Shown: in pieces, positions 52,821 to 63,858 of the stretch | Numbering within the stretch: position 1 is the first letter of the stretch | Layout of the letters: each line of letters begins with the position of its first letter | NCBI GenBank assembly: GCA_964036315.1 | Contig: OZ038487.1 | Coordinates: forward strand, 57,303,234-57,367,233 | DNA: 64,000 bases | From: Acanthosepion esculentum | Taxonomy: Eukaryota > Mollusca > Cephalopoda > Sepiida > Sepiidae | Reading direction: 5' to 3' | The notes under the pieces: generated by a model | The model's database searches: none | The model's input: only the letters and a program-made list of their open reading frames with translations | Told to the model about the DNA's origin: nothing | Made by a program: the position numbers and the translations under genes

Positions 52821-53545
52821 ATAGATGTACAAATAGGCTGACATATAGTTTCACAATAGATATGCAAATAGATTTATATATAAATTTACAAATAGAATAA
52901 CATATAGATTAACAAAAGATTTACAACACTGACAAATAGTACAGTTAAATCATAAACACCTAATGATTGGGTGTTTCTTATCTTGTTTGCAGAGCCTCTT
53001 GATAAACAACATTTTTGGTCTTTCCGTGTGTTGTATAAATAAATGATTGGGATTGCTGCATCATAAAGTTAGCTATGACAGAAAACCGGTTCTGAAAGGT
53101 TAAGGCCTATCACATCCAAAGACTGCCGAGGAAGAATAGATCTCCTCTTTCACCTTCAGTACTCGAAATAATCGTGTTATAAAAACACAGTTGGTAATTC
53201 CATCAGTTTGTGTTCGTTATCATCTATATACGTCGTCATTTCCGCGGTGTCATAGCTGATTTCCAGCATGTACTAAACTGCGAGATTGTTTGCTGCCTAC
53301 TCAGCTTCAGGTGGGTCAGAAGTGACAGTTCCTTGACCCCACCCCCGCCAACAGCTTGCACTCATGGATGTCCAGGTCAAGTGATGCCTCATTGTAAGTA
53401 GCATCAATGAACGTGACAATTTCCGCCTAGATTTGCCTTTGAATCCTTCGTAGGATTCCCTCTGCCATGCTGGTTTTCTGGGTCACCCAAAGCTTGGGAA
53501 GCTCACTCAAGCCACATGTCATCAACACGATGAAAAATATCTGGC
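52821..53545. other. Unassigned sequence
   Basis: Repeated 'tttacaaatag' phrases at 52815-52935. The remainder is unrecognised. It may include unrecognisable 3' parts of the Helitron fragment that follows in minus sense. Confidence 0.4.
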
Positions 53546-54060
53546 TCAGTTGACAGTGTCTGTTCCCTGTGGGTATCGCCCTCCATGTTTGGCACAGGCT
53601 TCTCTGTAGTTCCTACAGATATATCTTCGCAGGTCTATGAATGATCTAGGACTTCTAGGATTGTGCAGCAGAAGACGCAGAAAGAAGCACTCCTGCTGAT
53701 TGTGGTGCACAGTGTGCACCCGCCCGATGGTTCCGCTTCTGAAGACAGCGTTTTCTTCCCAGCGCTCAACTTGTGCTCCTTGTTTGCGTCTACTCCATCT
53801 GTCGTGTGCCCAGGTGCAGTGAACCTCAACATGCAGCAAGTGTTCGGGCAAACAGTTCACTTTGGCATAATTGGAAGAAAGCTGTCAAAGTGGATTCTGG
53901 TGTATTCTTAGCTACATTATCTTCTTTGAAATATACACGCTGACTATTTTCAAAATGAACAGCTAGATTCACCATTGTTGGATGCCGCTCGTGGATTTCT
54001 AAGCCCAGGATGCGCCACATTACCTCTTTAGAGTAAATATATCTGCCCAATTGATAGGTT
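53546..54060 (-). mobile_element. Helitron Rep/helicase fragment (PIF1-like part)
   Basis: In minus sense, from about 54055: 'YIYSKEVMWRILGLEIHERH', 'PTMVNLAVHFENSQRVYF', 'TPESTLTAFFQLCQ', a frameshift near 53840, then 'CTWAHDRWSRRKQGAQVE', 'TIGRVHTVHHNQQECFFLRL' and 'PRSFIDLR'. These blocks are characteristic of the region of Helitron Rep-helicase proteins just before the PIF1 helicase domain. The Rep nuclease and helicase motifs are absent from what I can see. The left end of the ORF starts in a short TA run (54062-54081). Confidence 0.82.
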
Positions 54061-55025
54061 ATGTATATATATATATATATCAATATTGAATGGAGTGAAA
54101 GGTTTAAGAAACAATTCTTTATTAAATTTTTGATTTCAGTTCCACTTTTCATCGCGATTAAAACTGATATCATCTAATTAAACCGCCGTAATTAAAGGTA
54201 AAACTTAACAGGGAAGGGTACGTGGATCATTCCGATTAAAGGTGTTTGGATATTTTTAAGAAAGATGTGTTTCCACGTCTAGATAATTTTTACACTGATG
54301 GTATATAGAACGAAAGTATGTTCTCCAAACAGGTTGCTATTCTACAGGAAACAACAACCACCACCACCACAATATGCCTTTTTAAGGGCAGGTTGAAATA
54401 TGAGCTTATGTAAAGTTTCTATTCGGAAAGAAGCTCAACTTAAATGTTATTTTATGTTTAAATGACCAAATGGATCGAGCCAATTTCTTTGTATTTAATA
54501 AATTCGAATATGTCATATTTAATGATACACATGGCGAAATTTGAAACGAATTAATGTTTTTGCAATGTAAGCGAATTATTTTTCCTGCAATGTAAACATA
54601 CCACGGAGATTGTATTCAAAGCTAGATTATGCTGAATTAATGTGTTAAATAAAGATTTTATTTAGAAAATAACATGCGATTCGTTCACATGTTGTCCCCT
54701 AAATTTTAAAAATCGAACAAAGATCAATATCTGTCTGGAATTTTAAGGTTTATAATAGTTATTATTTAGTAACACCTGTATCTTAATTACTAAAACGTTT
54801 GCGAGACCAATTATCTCCCTTGCTTAAACAGCGTTTCGCGAAGACCCGACGGTGAGCTGTGATCTAGGGAGACTAGCGGTCCCATTATAGATTTTTATAA
54901 AAAATCAATTAACCTGATAACAAACTGGATGCTACTTTAATATGTATGCAAAATTTTCATCAGTGTTGGTTTACGAGTGTAGGCGGCAACTTGATTCAGA
55001 CAGACAGAAATTGCCATTTAGATAT
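54061..55025. other. Unassigned AT-rich sequence
   Basis: Includes a small TA run at 54062-54081. No gene or element end recognised. Confidence 0.5.
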
Positions 55026-55839
<814 letters not shown>

Positions 55840-55955
55840 ACGTAGCTTACCTCTGCCTTTTCTAAAATAATATTCTCATAGCAATTGTTCGGATGAGCCT
55901 TCCTCTTAGGTACCCCAACTTTATGAATTAAAGCATGCTACAAGATTAGCATCTA
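55840..55955 (+). mobile_element. LINE-B fragment, left part
   Basis: Shows 'NNILIAIVRMSLPLRYPNFM' in place of 'GNCSAELSSMVPRLYEF', the same block as 20320-20400. The element resumes at 56280 after an insertion of other repeats. Confidence 0.6.
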
Positions 55956-56124
55956 GGTCCTCAAGGACACATGGCACAGTGGATAAAGGCGTTGGTTAGA
56001 TCCAGTGACAGGACCCAAACAGTGTGAGTTCAATACCCGGTTAAGGCAGTGGAGAACTTTCAGAGGGAAAATTAACAGGAGATAACTGACATCCATTAAA
56101 CATGGCACGTGGAACTAGAACAGT
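55956..56124 (+). mobile_element. tRNA-type SINE (distinct from SINE-A and SINE-B)
   Basis: A-box-like 'cacagtggataaaggcgttg' and B-box-like 'gagttcaatacccgg', then 'gcagtggagaactttcagag' and 'gataactgacatcc'. This is the only copy I see, and it sits inside a LINE-B fragment. Confidence 0.5.
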
Positions 56125-56277
56125 CTACTCCAGTGAGCGAAATAAAGGATTCAGTTCGACATTTCCAACCACATGAAGAAGGCCGGAGCGTAAAACGGCA
56201 GAAACGTTGTAATAAATATGGCGACAAAGATGAGGACAATAGTCCGAATAATGTAAATAATGTAGCAGCTAGGTCTA
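56125..56277 (+). repeat. Dispersed repeat E, copy
   Basis: Contains 'gaaataaaggattcagttcg', 'catgaagaaggccggagcg', 'acggcagaaacgttgtaat' and 'atagtccgaataatgtaa'. The core 'ctga' is altered to 'atga'. The stem 'gccg' and 'cggc' is intact. Confidence 0.65.
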
Positions 56278-56535
56278 TTGATTTTGCTGTTGAAAATTGT
56301 AAACGTAAGTTTTGTTCTAATAATTCTTCTCTCGTGTTTCTCGCACATAAAGTCTCTTATTGCCTCTTGCTTTCTTGTCAACTAAGATCTTCAAATTAAA
56401 ATGCAATGTCAATCGTCAGTTGCCCCCTTAAATGCTGTTCTGTTTATTGTTATTTCTCAACAACATTTCACGATTCCTTTCATTCTTAGTGGCTATATCG
56501 CCTTGCTCGTGGATGAAATAATTAAAATATTTAGT
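56278..56535 (+). mobile_element. LINE-B 3' end, right part
   Basis: Translation gives 'CKRKFCSNNSSLVF' and 'LRSSNLKCNVNRQLPP' (matching 'LNRKFYANSFTSR' and 'LKKFKCN' at 20430-20520), ending 'atcgccttgctcgtggatga' as the family 3' terminus. Confidence 0.7.
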
Positions 56536-57059
56536 CGAGCTAAATAAAGTTTTCCCTTTTGTTCCTGCAGGTTAGACATATGAAGGTATAAAAATGCGAC
56601 GGCCGAAAGGTGGTAGAAACGACATCAGGCACACAGCGGAGGAGGAGTTCAGTTGTCCCAGCAAAACTTGAAATGTCTAATAATCTGCCTTGTACTGTTT
56701 CAATTGATTCCTCCAGGTTATGTGAAATTTATATTTCGTCAATGTTATGGCGCTAATTTGAAAGAATTTTTTAAGTATACTTGAGAACAAAATATCGACA
56801 TTTTGTCATTTCTTGTGATCACAAAAAAAAAAAAATCCTGCCATGGCTAACTTACCTACATACGTAATTTTGAGTTTCAAATAGACGGACCGGAATAATT
56901 ATTCTCTATTGGAGAAAAATAACCAGGACATATTTAGGGGAATATAACTGGTTAGTTCGTATGACTGTCCATAGCTTTAAAAGCAAGGATATTATGATGA
57001 ATCACAATAATATTAGACACTTTCAAAATGGCGTATGAAGATTCATGGCAATCAAATAC
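56536..57059. other. Unassigned sequence
   Basis: Nothing recognised. Confidence 0.5.
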
Positions 57060-57540
57060 CAAAAACACGTATGTTGTGACTGGTCATGTCTGTCGAATCT
57101 GTGGAAAAAACTGAACATCCTTGGCTGGGCTTAAAAGTAATGTCCGTGCGTGGAATTGGTAAATCTTTCCGTGATGGCCATACTCAATAACGAGAAGGCA
57201 AACATCTTGTATGTATGTATGTATGTATGTTTGTATGTATGTATGTATGTTCCGGTGGCTGGTTTTCCCGGTCACGTATAATCAAACCTGAGAGGTCAGG
57301 TGCAAATTCTTGCGAATGTAACCCTTCCAGAAAGATGTGCATGTGACTTGTGCGAGTTTTGTGGCAAGGTTTGTAAGTCTGTTGCGGGACTCAAACATCA
57401 CATGATTACACACAGGGAGTGGCAAATATCAAACATAGGTAACATACAAACATTATCCTTGCCAGGTGTGTAAGAGGGTGCAAAAGTGAAACTGACCTCA
57501 AGAATCACTTACAGGTCCATAGCAGAGTGTTAGCTCAGGT
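57060..57540 (+). mobile_element. C2H2 zinc-finger array remnant, probably LINE-C 3' end
   Basis: Finger 1: 'HVCRICGKN', a stop, 'TSLAGLKSNVR' (near 57083). Finger 2: 'CEFCGKVCKSVAGLKHHMIT' and H (near 57345), a complete C-x2-C-x12-H-x3-H. Finger 3: 'YPCQVCKRVQK', frameshift, 'ETDLKNHLQVHS' (near 57455). A (TATG)n tract interrupts at 57209-57251. The fingers resemble those carried at the C-terminus of some LINE proteins, and LINE-C coding sequence follows on the same strand. A decayed host zinc-finger gene is the alternative. Confidence 0.65.
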
Positions 57541-57649
57541 ATAAATGATGGAAATAGTAAAATTCTGAATGAAAAGTAAAATAAGGCCACCAAGTGAAGA
57601 GATTGTCTTATTCGGCAAATAAGTGAGAATCATTATGCGTCGCAGACAC
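57541..57649. other. Spacer between two LINE-C parts
   Basis: Nothing recognised. Confidence 0.4.
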
Positions 57650-58316
57650 ATATTTGTTTTGAAGACATTCCACCAACTTTGTTTTTGAGATTGATTCTTG
57701 GTATCCACTGCATATACCAAACGACAGACCGTGGAAGTGTACATTCATTACCACAGGCTTCTCTACGTAGGCTATGCCATTCGTCTTGAAGAAAGTAGAA
57801 TACTCAAGCAAATGCTCTTCGATGAGCTTCACGACGCCCCAGCCAAGATGAGGCCAAAGAAACACTTCAAGTACTGTTTAAAAGAATCGCTTTCGGTCTG
57901 TCATTTAAAAGATCCGAAGCTGGAGACCAATGTTGGTGATCGAACTAAATAGAGGCGTAACATTCATAAAGTTACTAAGATCTTCCAAGAACATCCAATG
58001 GGTTGCGCAAATGTCAAGCGTCCAGCTAGGAAAGGGGAAATAATTGATTCAGCAATCCTCTAGTTCTCGAGAGTCACGAGGAGAGTCACAATTGATAAAT
58101 TACGATCAATACTACGCTAGGAACAAGTTAACACGCGGGGTGTGCCATAAGATCCGCATAAAGAACCGATCCGCTCTCAGTCGTCACATGAAAACCCACG
58201 TGCAACCTGAACAGAGTTTACAAAACAGGCCAGACCCTGTACATAACAAATTTGTTAGCCACATATGTAATAAGCATTACAAGTCACTAAAACTGATGGA
58301 TCCAAATTGTCAGTAA
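57650..58316 (+). mobile_element. LINE-C C-terminal region with zinc finger
   Basis: Near 57650-57730 text across frames gives 'LRLILGIHC' and 'YQTTDRG', the block after the RT domain. Then 'YVGYAIRLEESRILKQMLFD' (57737 on), 'KKHFKYCLKESLSVCHL', 'LETNVGDRTK' and a stop. This is the 'GHV.RM....PKQ...GEL' module of many animal LINEs. A finger region follows with 'KNRSALSRHMKTH' and 'HICNKHYKSLK' (58190-58300), one cysteine missing. It is inactive. Confidence 0.75.
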
Positions 58317-58373
58317 AAACTAAAACCATGGATCAAAGTTGTCAGCGATGGTCATACTCATGAGCAAGTCTAC

Positions 58374-58435
<62 letters not shown>

Positions 58436-58489
58436 GATTGAGTTTGTCTATTTGAAACTCAAAGGTACACATACGAGTACAACACAGAC
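58317..58489. repeat. (TATC)n microsatellite and flanks
   Basis: Tetranucleotide array at 58371-58435. Confidence 0.9.
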
Positions 58490-58695
58490 ACACATACATA
58501 CATACATACATACATACATACACACATAAATACATAGGACATTTGCTGTAGAGTGGCGGTTAGCTCAGTAATCTCACAGATTATTGTGAATGAATTTGAA
58601 CTTGAAGGAATACTCATTATTTCTTTCAATCTTGACACAGAATATGCTCTGTAAATATCATAATACACACACACGCGCGTGCGCGCACACATACA

Positions 58696-58771
<76 letters not shown>
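58490..58771. repeat. (CATA)n, (TA)n and (TG)n arrays
   Basis: Short CATA run (about 58490-58530), then a unique spacer of about 150 bp, then TA (58697-58720) and TG (58721-58771) runs. Confidence 0.9.
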
Positions 58772-58773
<2 letters not shown>

Positions 58774-59129
58774 AAATATATACAAAATAAGAAAGAACCG
58801 TTAGGTTAATAATCCGAAGTTCTTTAGTATTTTTGTTTTTATTACAAAACAGTTTTCGATACACAAGTAGAGCATATATTATAATTATTATTAAAAAAAT
58901 ATGACGCCATCGCTACATAAGAGTTCTCATGTTTCAAAAACAGAAGCTAAAAAATTTCCAATTCAATTAGAGAAATTAAATTGAATTAAAGTACCTTGTT
59001 CTGTTTCATCCTCAAGCGAGTTTTGGAATACTTAATTTTGAAATTTATGGAGCTTTATAAGCCTATATATTCTTAATTGTTTTATCTATGGATGTGGAGA
59101 AAACCGATCATTTTAATAAGGGGCGGTAG
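58772..59129. other. Unassigned AT-rich sequence
   Basis: Nothing recognised. Confidence 0.5.

Positions 59130-59188
<59 letters not shown>
59130..59188. repeat. (TA)n microsatellite
   Basis: Pure TA run. Confidence 0.95.
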
Positions 59189-59190
<2 letters not shown>

Positions 59191-59348
59191 AAGTAATGGC
59201 AAATACGGACAATTTTTGCACTCCCTTGCTCACACCAAAAGAAAAATGTAAGAATGTTGTAAAAACTAAATAAAAAATTAATCCAATTTTCCTTGTTTGC
59301 CATATTCAACGAAACATGTTTAAAAGAAATATTGCTGCCCAAATATAC

Positions 59349-59435
<87 letters not shown>
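59349..59435. repeat. (TATC)n then (TA)n microsatellite
   Basis: TATC repeats pass into a TA run that ends at the hairpin repeat. Confidence 0.95.
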
Positions 59436-59436
<1 letters not shown>

Positions 59437-59438
<2 letters not shown>

Positions 59439-59502
59439 TGAACATTGAAGTCAACACTCAGAGGCGACAGACTGAGTGTTGACTTCAGTGTACGCTTTTA
59501 TA
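59437..59502. repeat. 26-bp-arm inverted repeat between TA arrays
   Basis: Left arm 'aagtgaacattgaagtcaac' plus actcag and right arm 'ctgagtgttgacttcagtgt' plus acgctt are complementary at 23 of 26 positions around a loop 'aggcgacaga'. The single arm also occurs at 1893-1944. It could be a small foldback element. No known family is recognised. Confidence 0.75.
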
Positions 59503-59566
59503 TTTACATACACCTGATTTTGAGCATTTTAGCCCACAAATATAGCATACCTTACAACTATATTTC

Positions 59567-59569
<3 letters not shown>

Positions 59570-59619
<50 letters not shown>
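59570..59619. repeat. (TA)n microsatellite
   Basis: Pure TA run. Confidence 0.95.
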
Positions 59620-59622
<3 letters not shown>

Positions 59623-59734
59623 TTTAGCGGATGTCAGAATTTGTTAAAAGATACATCCCTACCCATCCCTAAACATAACCCCGCTTTCAAATGTAACTAT
59701 TAACTGAGACAACGAAAATTAAAAATTGAACCCT

Positions 59735-59962
59735 CTACCACCCCTTGTCTAGATGAATGGATTTATCGGTAACCTTGGAAACCCTCAAACTATGAATCTT
59801 TCCTGTGCCGTTAACAACCGTAAATTTTAAAAAGTAAGTTACTCCAAAATTCGCTTGATGAGGAAATGGAACTAATGTCTTTGGTTTAATAACAAAATTA
59901 AATTCAGGGGCTTTAGCTTCCATTTCTGAAACATGGTCATCACTGTGTAGCGGTAAAACCAT
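59735..59962 (-). CDS. Possible cystatin/stefin-like exon, partial
   Basis: A 75-codon minus-strand frame whose order resembles the stefin/cystatin fold. An amphipathic N-terminal helix region 'HVSEMEAKAPEFNF' is followed by 'QANFGVTYFLKFTV', corresponding to the QVVAG...NYFIKV inhibitory loop and strand (Q and G retained, the middle changed), then 'NGTGKIHSLRVSKV', corresponding to the YIHLRVF strand. Cystatins inhibit papain-like cysteine proteases. The family is about 100 residues, so N- and C-terminal parts would be on other exons. Candidate acceptor sites 'ctacacag' and 'catgtttcag' lie near the start. No confident donor. The altered loop may mean reduced function or a pseudogene. Chance similarity is possible. 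Confidence 0.4.
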   Translation of the reverse strand: MVLPLHSDDHVSEMEAKAPEFNFVIKPKTLVPFPHQANFGVTYFLKFTVVNGTGKIHSLRVSKVTDKSIHLDKGW

Positions 59963-60091
59963 ATTTTAAATCTATTAATTTATAATATTAATGCTCTGTA
60001 AATTTAAATTTACATAGAGCACTATTGTGTAAAAATAAAAATATCTATAAGAACACCGGATTTTATATCTTACTGTTCTTTCCTTTTTATT

Positions 60092-60096
<5 letters not shown>
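59963..60096. other. Upstream flank of the possible cystatin-like exon
   Basis: AT-rich with no clear promoter or second exon. A small palindrome 'gctctgtaaatttaaattta' overlaps 'catagagc' near 59993-60022. Confidence 0.4.

Positions 60097-60133
<37 letters not shown>
60097..60133. repeat. (TA)n microsatellite
   Basis: TA run interrupted by CA and GTA. Confidence 0.9.
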
Positions 60134-60885
60134 ATTCCCCCCCCCCGCAAACTGCCCGAATACATAACAGAGAATACACTTTGATCCAAACCCGTTGGCT
60201 GGGAAAATGCGGTTTGATCAAGGCACTTCGTTGTGCAAAGTTCGGAGAAGAGTTTACTGTTTGAACTCTGGAAGGGTTTATATTTAGATAATTGAATTTC
60301 TCAGATGATGATGAGGAGGACGATGATGATGAAGAAAAAAAGAAGCTAACCTAGTCTAACTAAATAAATACAAAATTCAGTCTCTTGCTCCCCCTCTCTA
60401 TTTCGTTTGACAAATACATACTTTCCCTTCTGAATAGCGAGAAAGACCATAAATATAAGACATGTCGTGTCCAAGACAAAGCCAGGACATAATATTTATT
60501 TTCGTCTGCGACCGAACTTGTCGATGGTTGCGTTGATTAAATGTCTCGGACAACAGACGCGGATTCCAGTATTACACAAAAAGAAGCTTTCCCTGCACAA
60601 TTCCGTCTCGATATTGTATTCTTACTGTATATTAGTAAAAATATAACGCTGGGCAACAATTCCTGTTCGAAATAAACTTTCCGAGGCCCACGTAGCCCAC
60701 GGAATATAAATAATGAAGAACAGAGCGAAGGTGAAGCAATAAATATATATTTGTGGCCGCGCAATGTTTCGTGTGCGTCTGAGTTGTGTGCGTTGCAAAC
60801 TAGAAAATAATTTATATGATCAGTGGAGGCAGAAAAACATAAATGTCTTTAGAGTATAAATACTGATGCACACATATATACAAAT
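60134..60885. other. Unassigned sequence
   Basis: Includes a (GAT/GAG)n-like purine patch at 60304-60345. No gene recognised. Confidence 0.5.
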
Positions 60886-60886
60886 A

Positions 60887-60970
<84 letters not shown>
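60886..60970. repeat. (TATC)n then (TA)n microsatellite
   Basis: Same TATC-to-TA arrangement as 59349-59435. Confidence 0.95.
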
Positions 60971-60973
<3 letters not shown>

Positions 60974-61296
60974 TTTTATAGATAATACAATAAAGATTGC
61001 TTATCAATAATATTTGACTATTTATGAAATTGTATATATAAATAAGTCAATAAGTCCGTAACCTAACAGAGTTATAAGCTCAAATTTGATGTGCAATGAA
61101 ATTTTCATTGTGTGTGTGTGAAAGATATGAAAGTATATAGACGACAGCAATAGAAGACAAATAATGAACAAGTCGAAAAACTGTGTAGCGACCGACGCGT
61201 TTCGTTCCAAGAAGTAATTACTTCAGTTAAAATAACGGTTTTACCGATGGAATCAATAATTTTAGACTGCTTTGACACAGAAAGCGTGATAACAGT

Positions 61297-61298
<2 letters not shown>
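60971..61298. other. Unassigned AT-rich sequence
   Basis: Nothing recognised. Confidence 0.5.

Positions 61299-61385
<87 letters not shown>
61299..61385. repeat. (TA)n microsatellite
   Basis: Pure TA run of about 87 bp. Confidence 0.95.
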
Positions 61386-61388
<3 letters not shown>

Positions 61389-61909
61389 TATTTTTACTGT
61401 ATCAAATATTTTTATATGTTGATGTTAAATTTGTAATCTGTAGGGGAAAATTACATGCTTTTTCAAATTGTTCTTGATTACACATCATTTCTCTTATAAA
61501 TGCCTCCGTTTTTAGTTTGGCCTTTTCTTTTTCCTTGGACATTTTCTTCCTCTTTTTCTTTTTCTTTTTTTCATGCATACATAAGGTTAGTAAATGCAAA
61601 CCAGACGACAAATTTTCATATATACACCGGCAGTGTAAATTGGCTAGATTTTAAATTTGGATCGTATAATCATTTATTGTGTCTAATGTCACCACAAATG
61701 TATCCACACTTTTCTGGTGTCTGTTTTTCTTAATTTTAGGTCAACGAATCGGTAGTGATTTATGCATCTGAAAATAATTCATATTTATCTGTATCTCACT
61801 CATTTAAACCGTTATTTAATTTCCTCTTTAAAACTTTTCTCTTTTAAATTGGATTCCCCACACTCACCTTAAGGCCTTTCCCGTTCTTCTTTCTTCCTAT
61901 ATGTATATA
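61386..61909. other. Unassigned sequence
   Basis: A T/C-rich patch near 61540-61572. No gene recognised. Confidence 0.5.
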
Positions 61910-62335
61910 TATAATTGAAGTAATTCATTGTGTCTGAAACCTCAACAGAATGCAGAAAGCACTGGATGGCCGTTTCTTCCTATATTTGGTACTCATCAGC
62001 AGTGCGCAACCGAGAATTGAAACCCTGACAGGTTATCAAGCAAACGTCATACCAACTGTTCCAACGGGCCTCGGTGACGAAGAGGAAGCAAATCAGACTC
62101 AATATAGCGCCGCTCGCTCACATATTCCGTGGTGGAACTCAACTGAGATACTCTCTAACCATAGGACGGTGCCCCCGGTGCCACGACTACTATCACCAAG
62201 CCGCTCAACCTTGAGCATTAGAAGCCGGTTCAAGCAATGATATATAAATGATAGAAATTATTAGGAGGATTTGATAATTATAATTGAAGTAATTCATTGA
62301 GTCTGAAACCTCAACAGAATGCAGAAAGCACTGGA
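61910..62335 (-). mobile_element. Retrozyme-like unit with 57-bp direct repeats
   Basis: A 57-bp sequence, 61910-61966, is repeated at 62279-62335 with one difference, giving a unit of 369 bp. In minus sense the direct repeat begins 'tccagtgctttctgcattct', that is 2 nt before the predicted hammerhead cleavage site, so the locus holds one full cleavage-to-cleavage unit plus a partial second one. This is the organisation of retrozymes, non-coding retroelements that spread through small circular RNAs. The plus-strand 96-codon frame inside is not expected to be meaningful. Confidence 0.75.
61959..62005 (-). ncRNA. Hammerhead ribozyme motif of the retrozyme-like unit
   Basis: In minus sense: gcactg (stem I), CTGATGA (core), a 16-nt segment 'gtaccaaatataggaa' in stem II position, GAAA (core), a short stem III of two positions (one mismatched), the cleavage triplet ATC, then cagtgc, a perfect 6-bp stem I. 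The text closely resembles the known animal type I hammerhead with 'gtcccaaataggac' as stem II. Here stem II is weakened to about two pairs, so activity may be reduced or lost. Confidence 0.72.
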
Positions 62336-62374
62336 CGTATATATGTATATATGTATATTAATCACTAATATTAT

Positions 62375-62377
<3 letters not shown>

Positions 62378-62420
<43 letters not shown>
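62378..62420. repeat. (TA)n microsatellite
   Basis: TA run about 40 bp right of the retrozyme-like unit. Confidence 0.95.
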
Positions 62421-62425
<5 letters not shown>

Positions 62426-63248
62426 TTCCAGCAAACAACGTATATGTTGGTATTTTCTATAGTTTCGAGATACGCAATTAACATTACTTCTTCAATCATT
62501 TTCTTCAGATATAAATCACGTAAAGTGAGACCAAGTACAAGAAAAAATATTCACTGAATTTTTATTAGTTGTTACTAGCGTATACTGTTTTTAGTTAAAT
62601 AATTATGAAAAAAATCGTTCTATTTTTCGTCAACATTTGCAAGGCTAACATTAACCATAACTCTCAACTTGGCAATAAAACTAAATTATGTATATAACTT
62701 TCAATAGTCAATTCTGCTTTAGCTCGTTCTTTAACACGCATTTAGCAGGAACAGTTGCTGCATAAGTCAACGTTATTTGTTACCTCCCTTCAGTATTTTT
62801 TTTTACTATACCATAAATTTAGTTTATGAATCAGTAACAAACTTTAGCCAAACATAATTACTATACTGATGGGCCGTGTAACATTTTTCTATGTAAAAGT
62901 GGGCGATGACACAAAAAAAGAAAAAAAAAACGTTGGGAAACCCTGGTATAAATAAAAACCTTTATAAATTTAACATGTTCCGCTGTTTATTGAGCTTCGT
63001 CCCAAATTCTGGGGAAATGGAATGATAGAGAGTTCTCTCAATTTTTAAATTCTTTGGTGTTTTGTTAGCATTGTTTCGGTAGACATCACTTGTTCATTTT
63101 ATGGCGTTAGTATATGTGTGGGTATGTATGTATATCTCAAATTTTATCGACGCCATATGTTTATCTCATTGTGTCTGTGCGTATTTTATTCATAGAAAAT
63201 GTACCTATATAAGTGTATATAAATTGCTTGATTGTAGCTACTCGTTAA
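62421..63248. other. Unassigned AT-rich sequence
   Basis: Near 62866-62945 the phrases 'actgatgggccgtgtaac' and 'gttgggaaaccctggta' resemble hAT-type end sequence in a loose way. I see no complete ends or target duplication. No gene. Confidence 0.4.
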
Positions 63249-63249
63249 T

Positions 63250-63321
<72 letters not shown>
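63249..63321. repeat. (CA)n microsatellite
   Basis: CA run with two GCAC interruptions, ending in a short TA run. Confidence 0.95.
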
Positions 63322-63322
<1 letters not shown>

Positions 63323-63509
63323 GTGCATATTTTGAGAAATATGACAAACAGATTTTTTAATAATATTCGATTTTCATGTGTCCTCAGAATTTTGTTTTAG
63401 GAGTGAGTCCGTGGAGAAATCGTCCAAAACTCAGTCCTCAAATATTTACTGAAAATTAATTTATTTTCATATTTATACGATACATTTATAATAGAACGAC
63501 TGCTACACA

Positions 63510-63512
<3 letters not shown>
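63322..63512. other. Unassigned sequence
   Basis: Nothing recognised. Confidence 0.5.
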
Positions 63513-63589
<77 letters not shown>

Positions 63590-63604
63590 GTATATATATA
63601 TATG
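63513..63604. repeat. (CA)n then (TA)n microsatellite
   Basis: A long CA run passing into TA, followed by a short TG run (63613-63650). Confidence 0.95.
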
Positions 63605-63679
63605 TAATTATATGTGTGTGTGTGTGTTTGTGTATGTGTGTGTGTATGTTTACTTTTATGAAATAGATTAAATCCAACA

Positions 63680-63755
63680 TATTTTTAATTTGATTTGCTT
63701 AAACGTTATTTTATATGAGTATCCATCTAAAATAACGTTCAAGCAAAACAAATTA
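63680..63755. repeat. Small inverted repeat
   Basis: 'taatttgatttgcttaaacg' and 'ttattttatatgagta' are mirrored by 'aataacgttcaagcaaaaca' and 'aattaaat'. The arms are roughly 25-30 bp with mismatches, around a centre near 63718. It could be a short foldback element. Confidence 0.5.
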
Positions 63756-63788
63756 AATATATATATGTATATATGTATATATTTGCCG

Positions 63789-63789
<1 letters not shown>

Positions 63790-63855
<66 letters not shown>
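63790..63855. repeat. (TA)n then (GA)n microsatellite
   Basis: TA run followed by a GA run. The window ends in unassigned AT-rich sequence. Confidence 0.95.

Positions 63856-63858
<3 letters not shown>

Noticed and set aside
53635..53911. Plus-strand and second minus-strand frames over the Helitron fragment
   Set aside because: Shadow frames of the helicase-like reading frame.
63249..63604. Frames rich in H/T or V/C across the CA arrays
   Set aside because: Simple-sequence translation.
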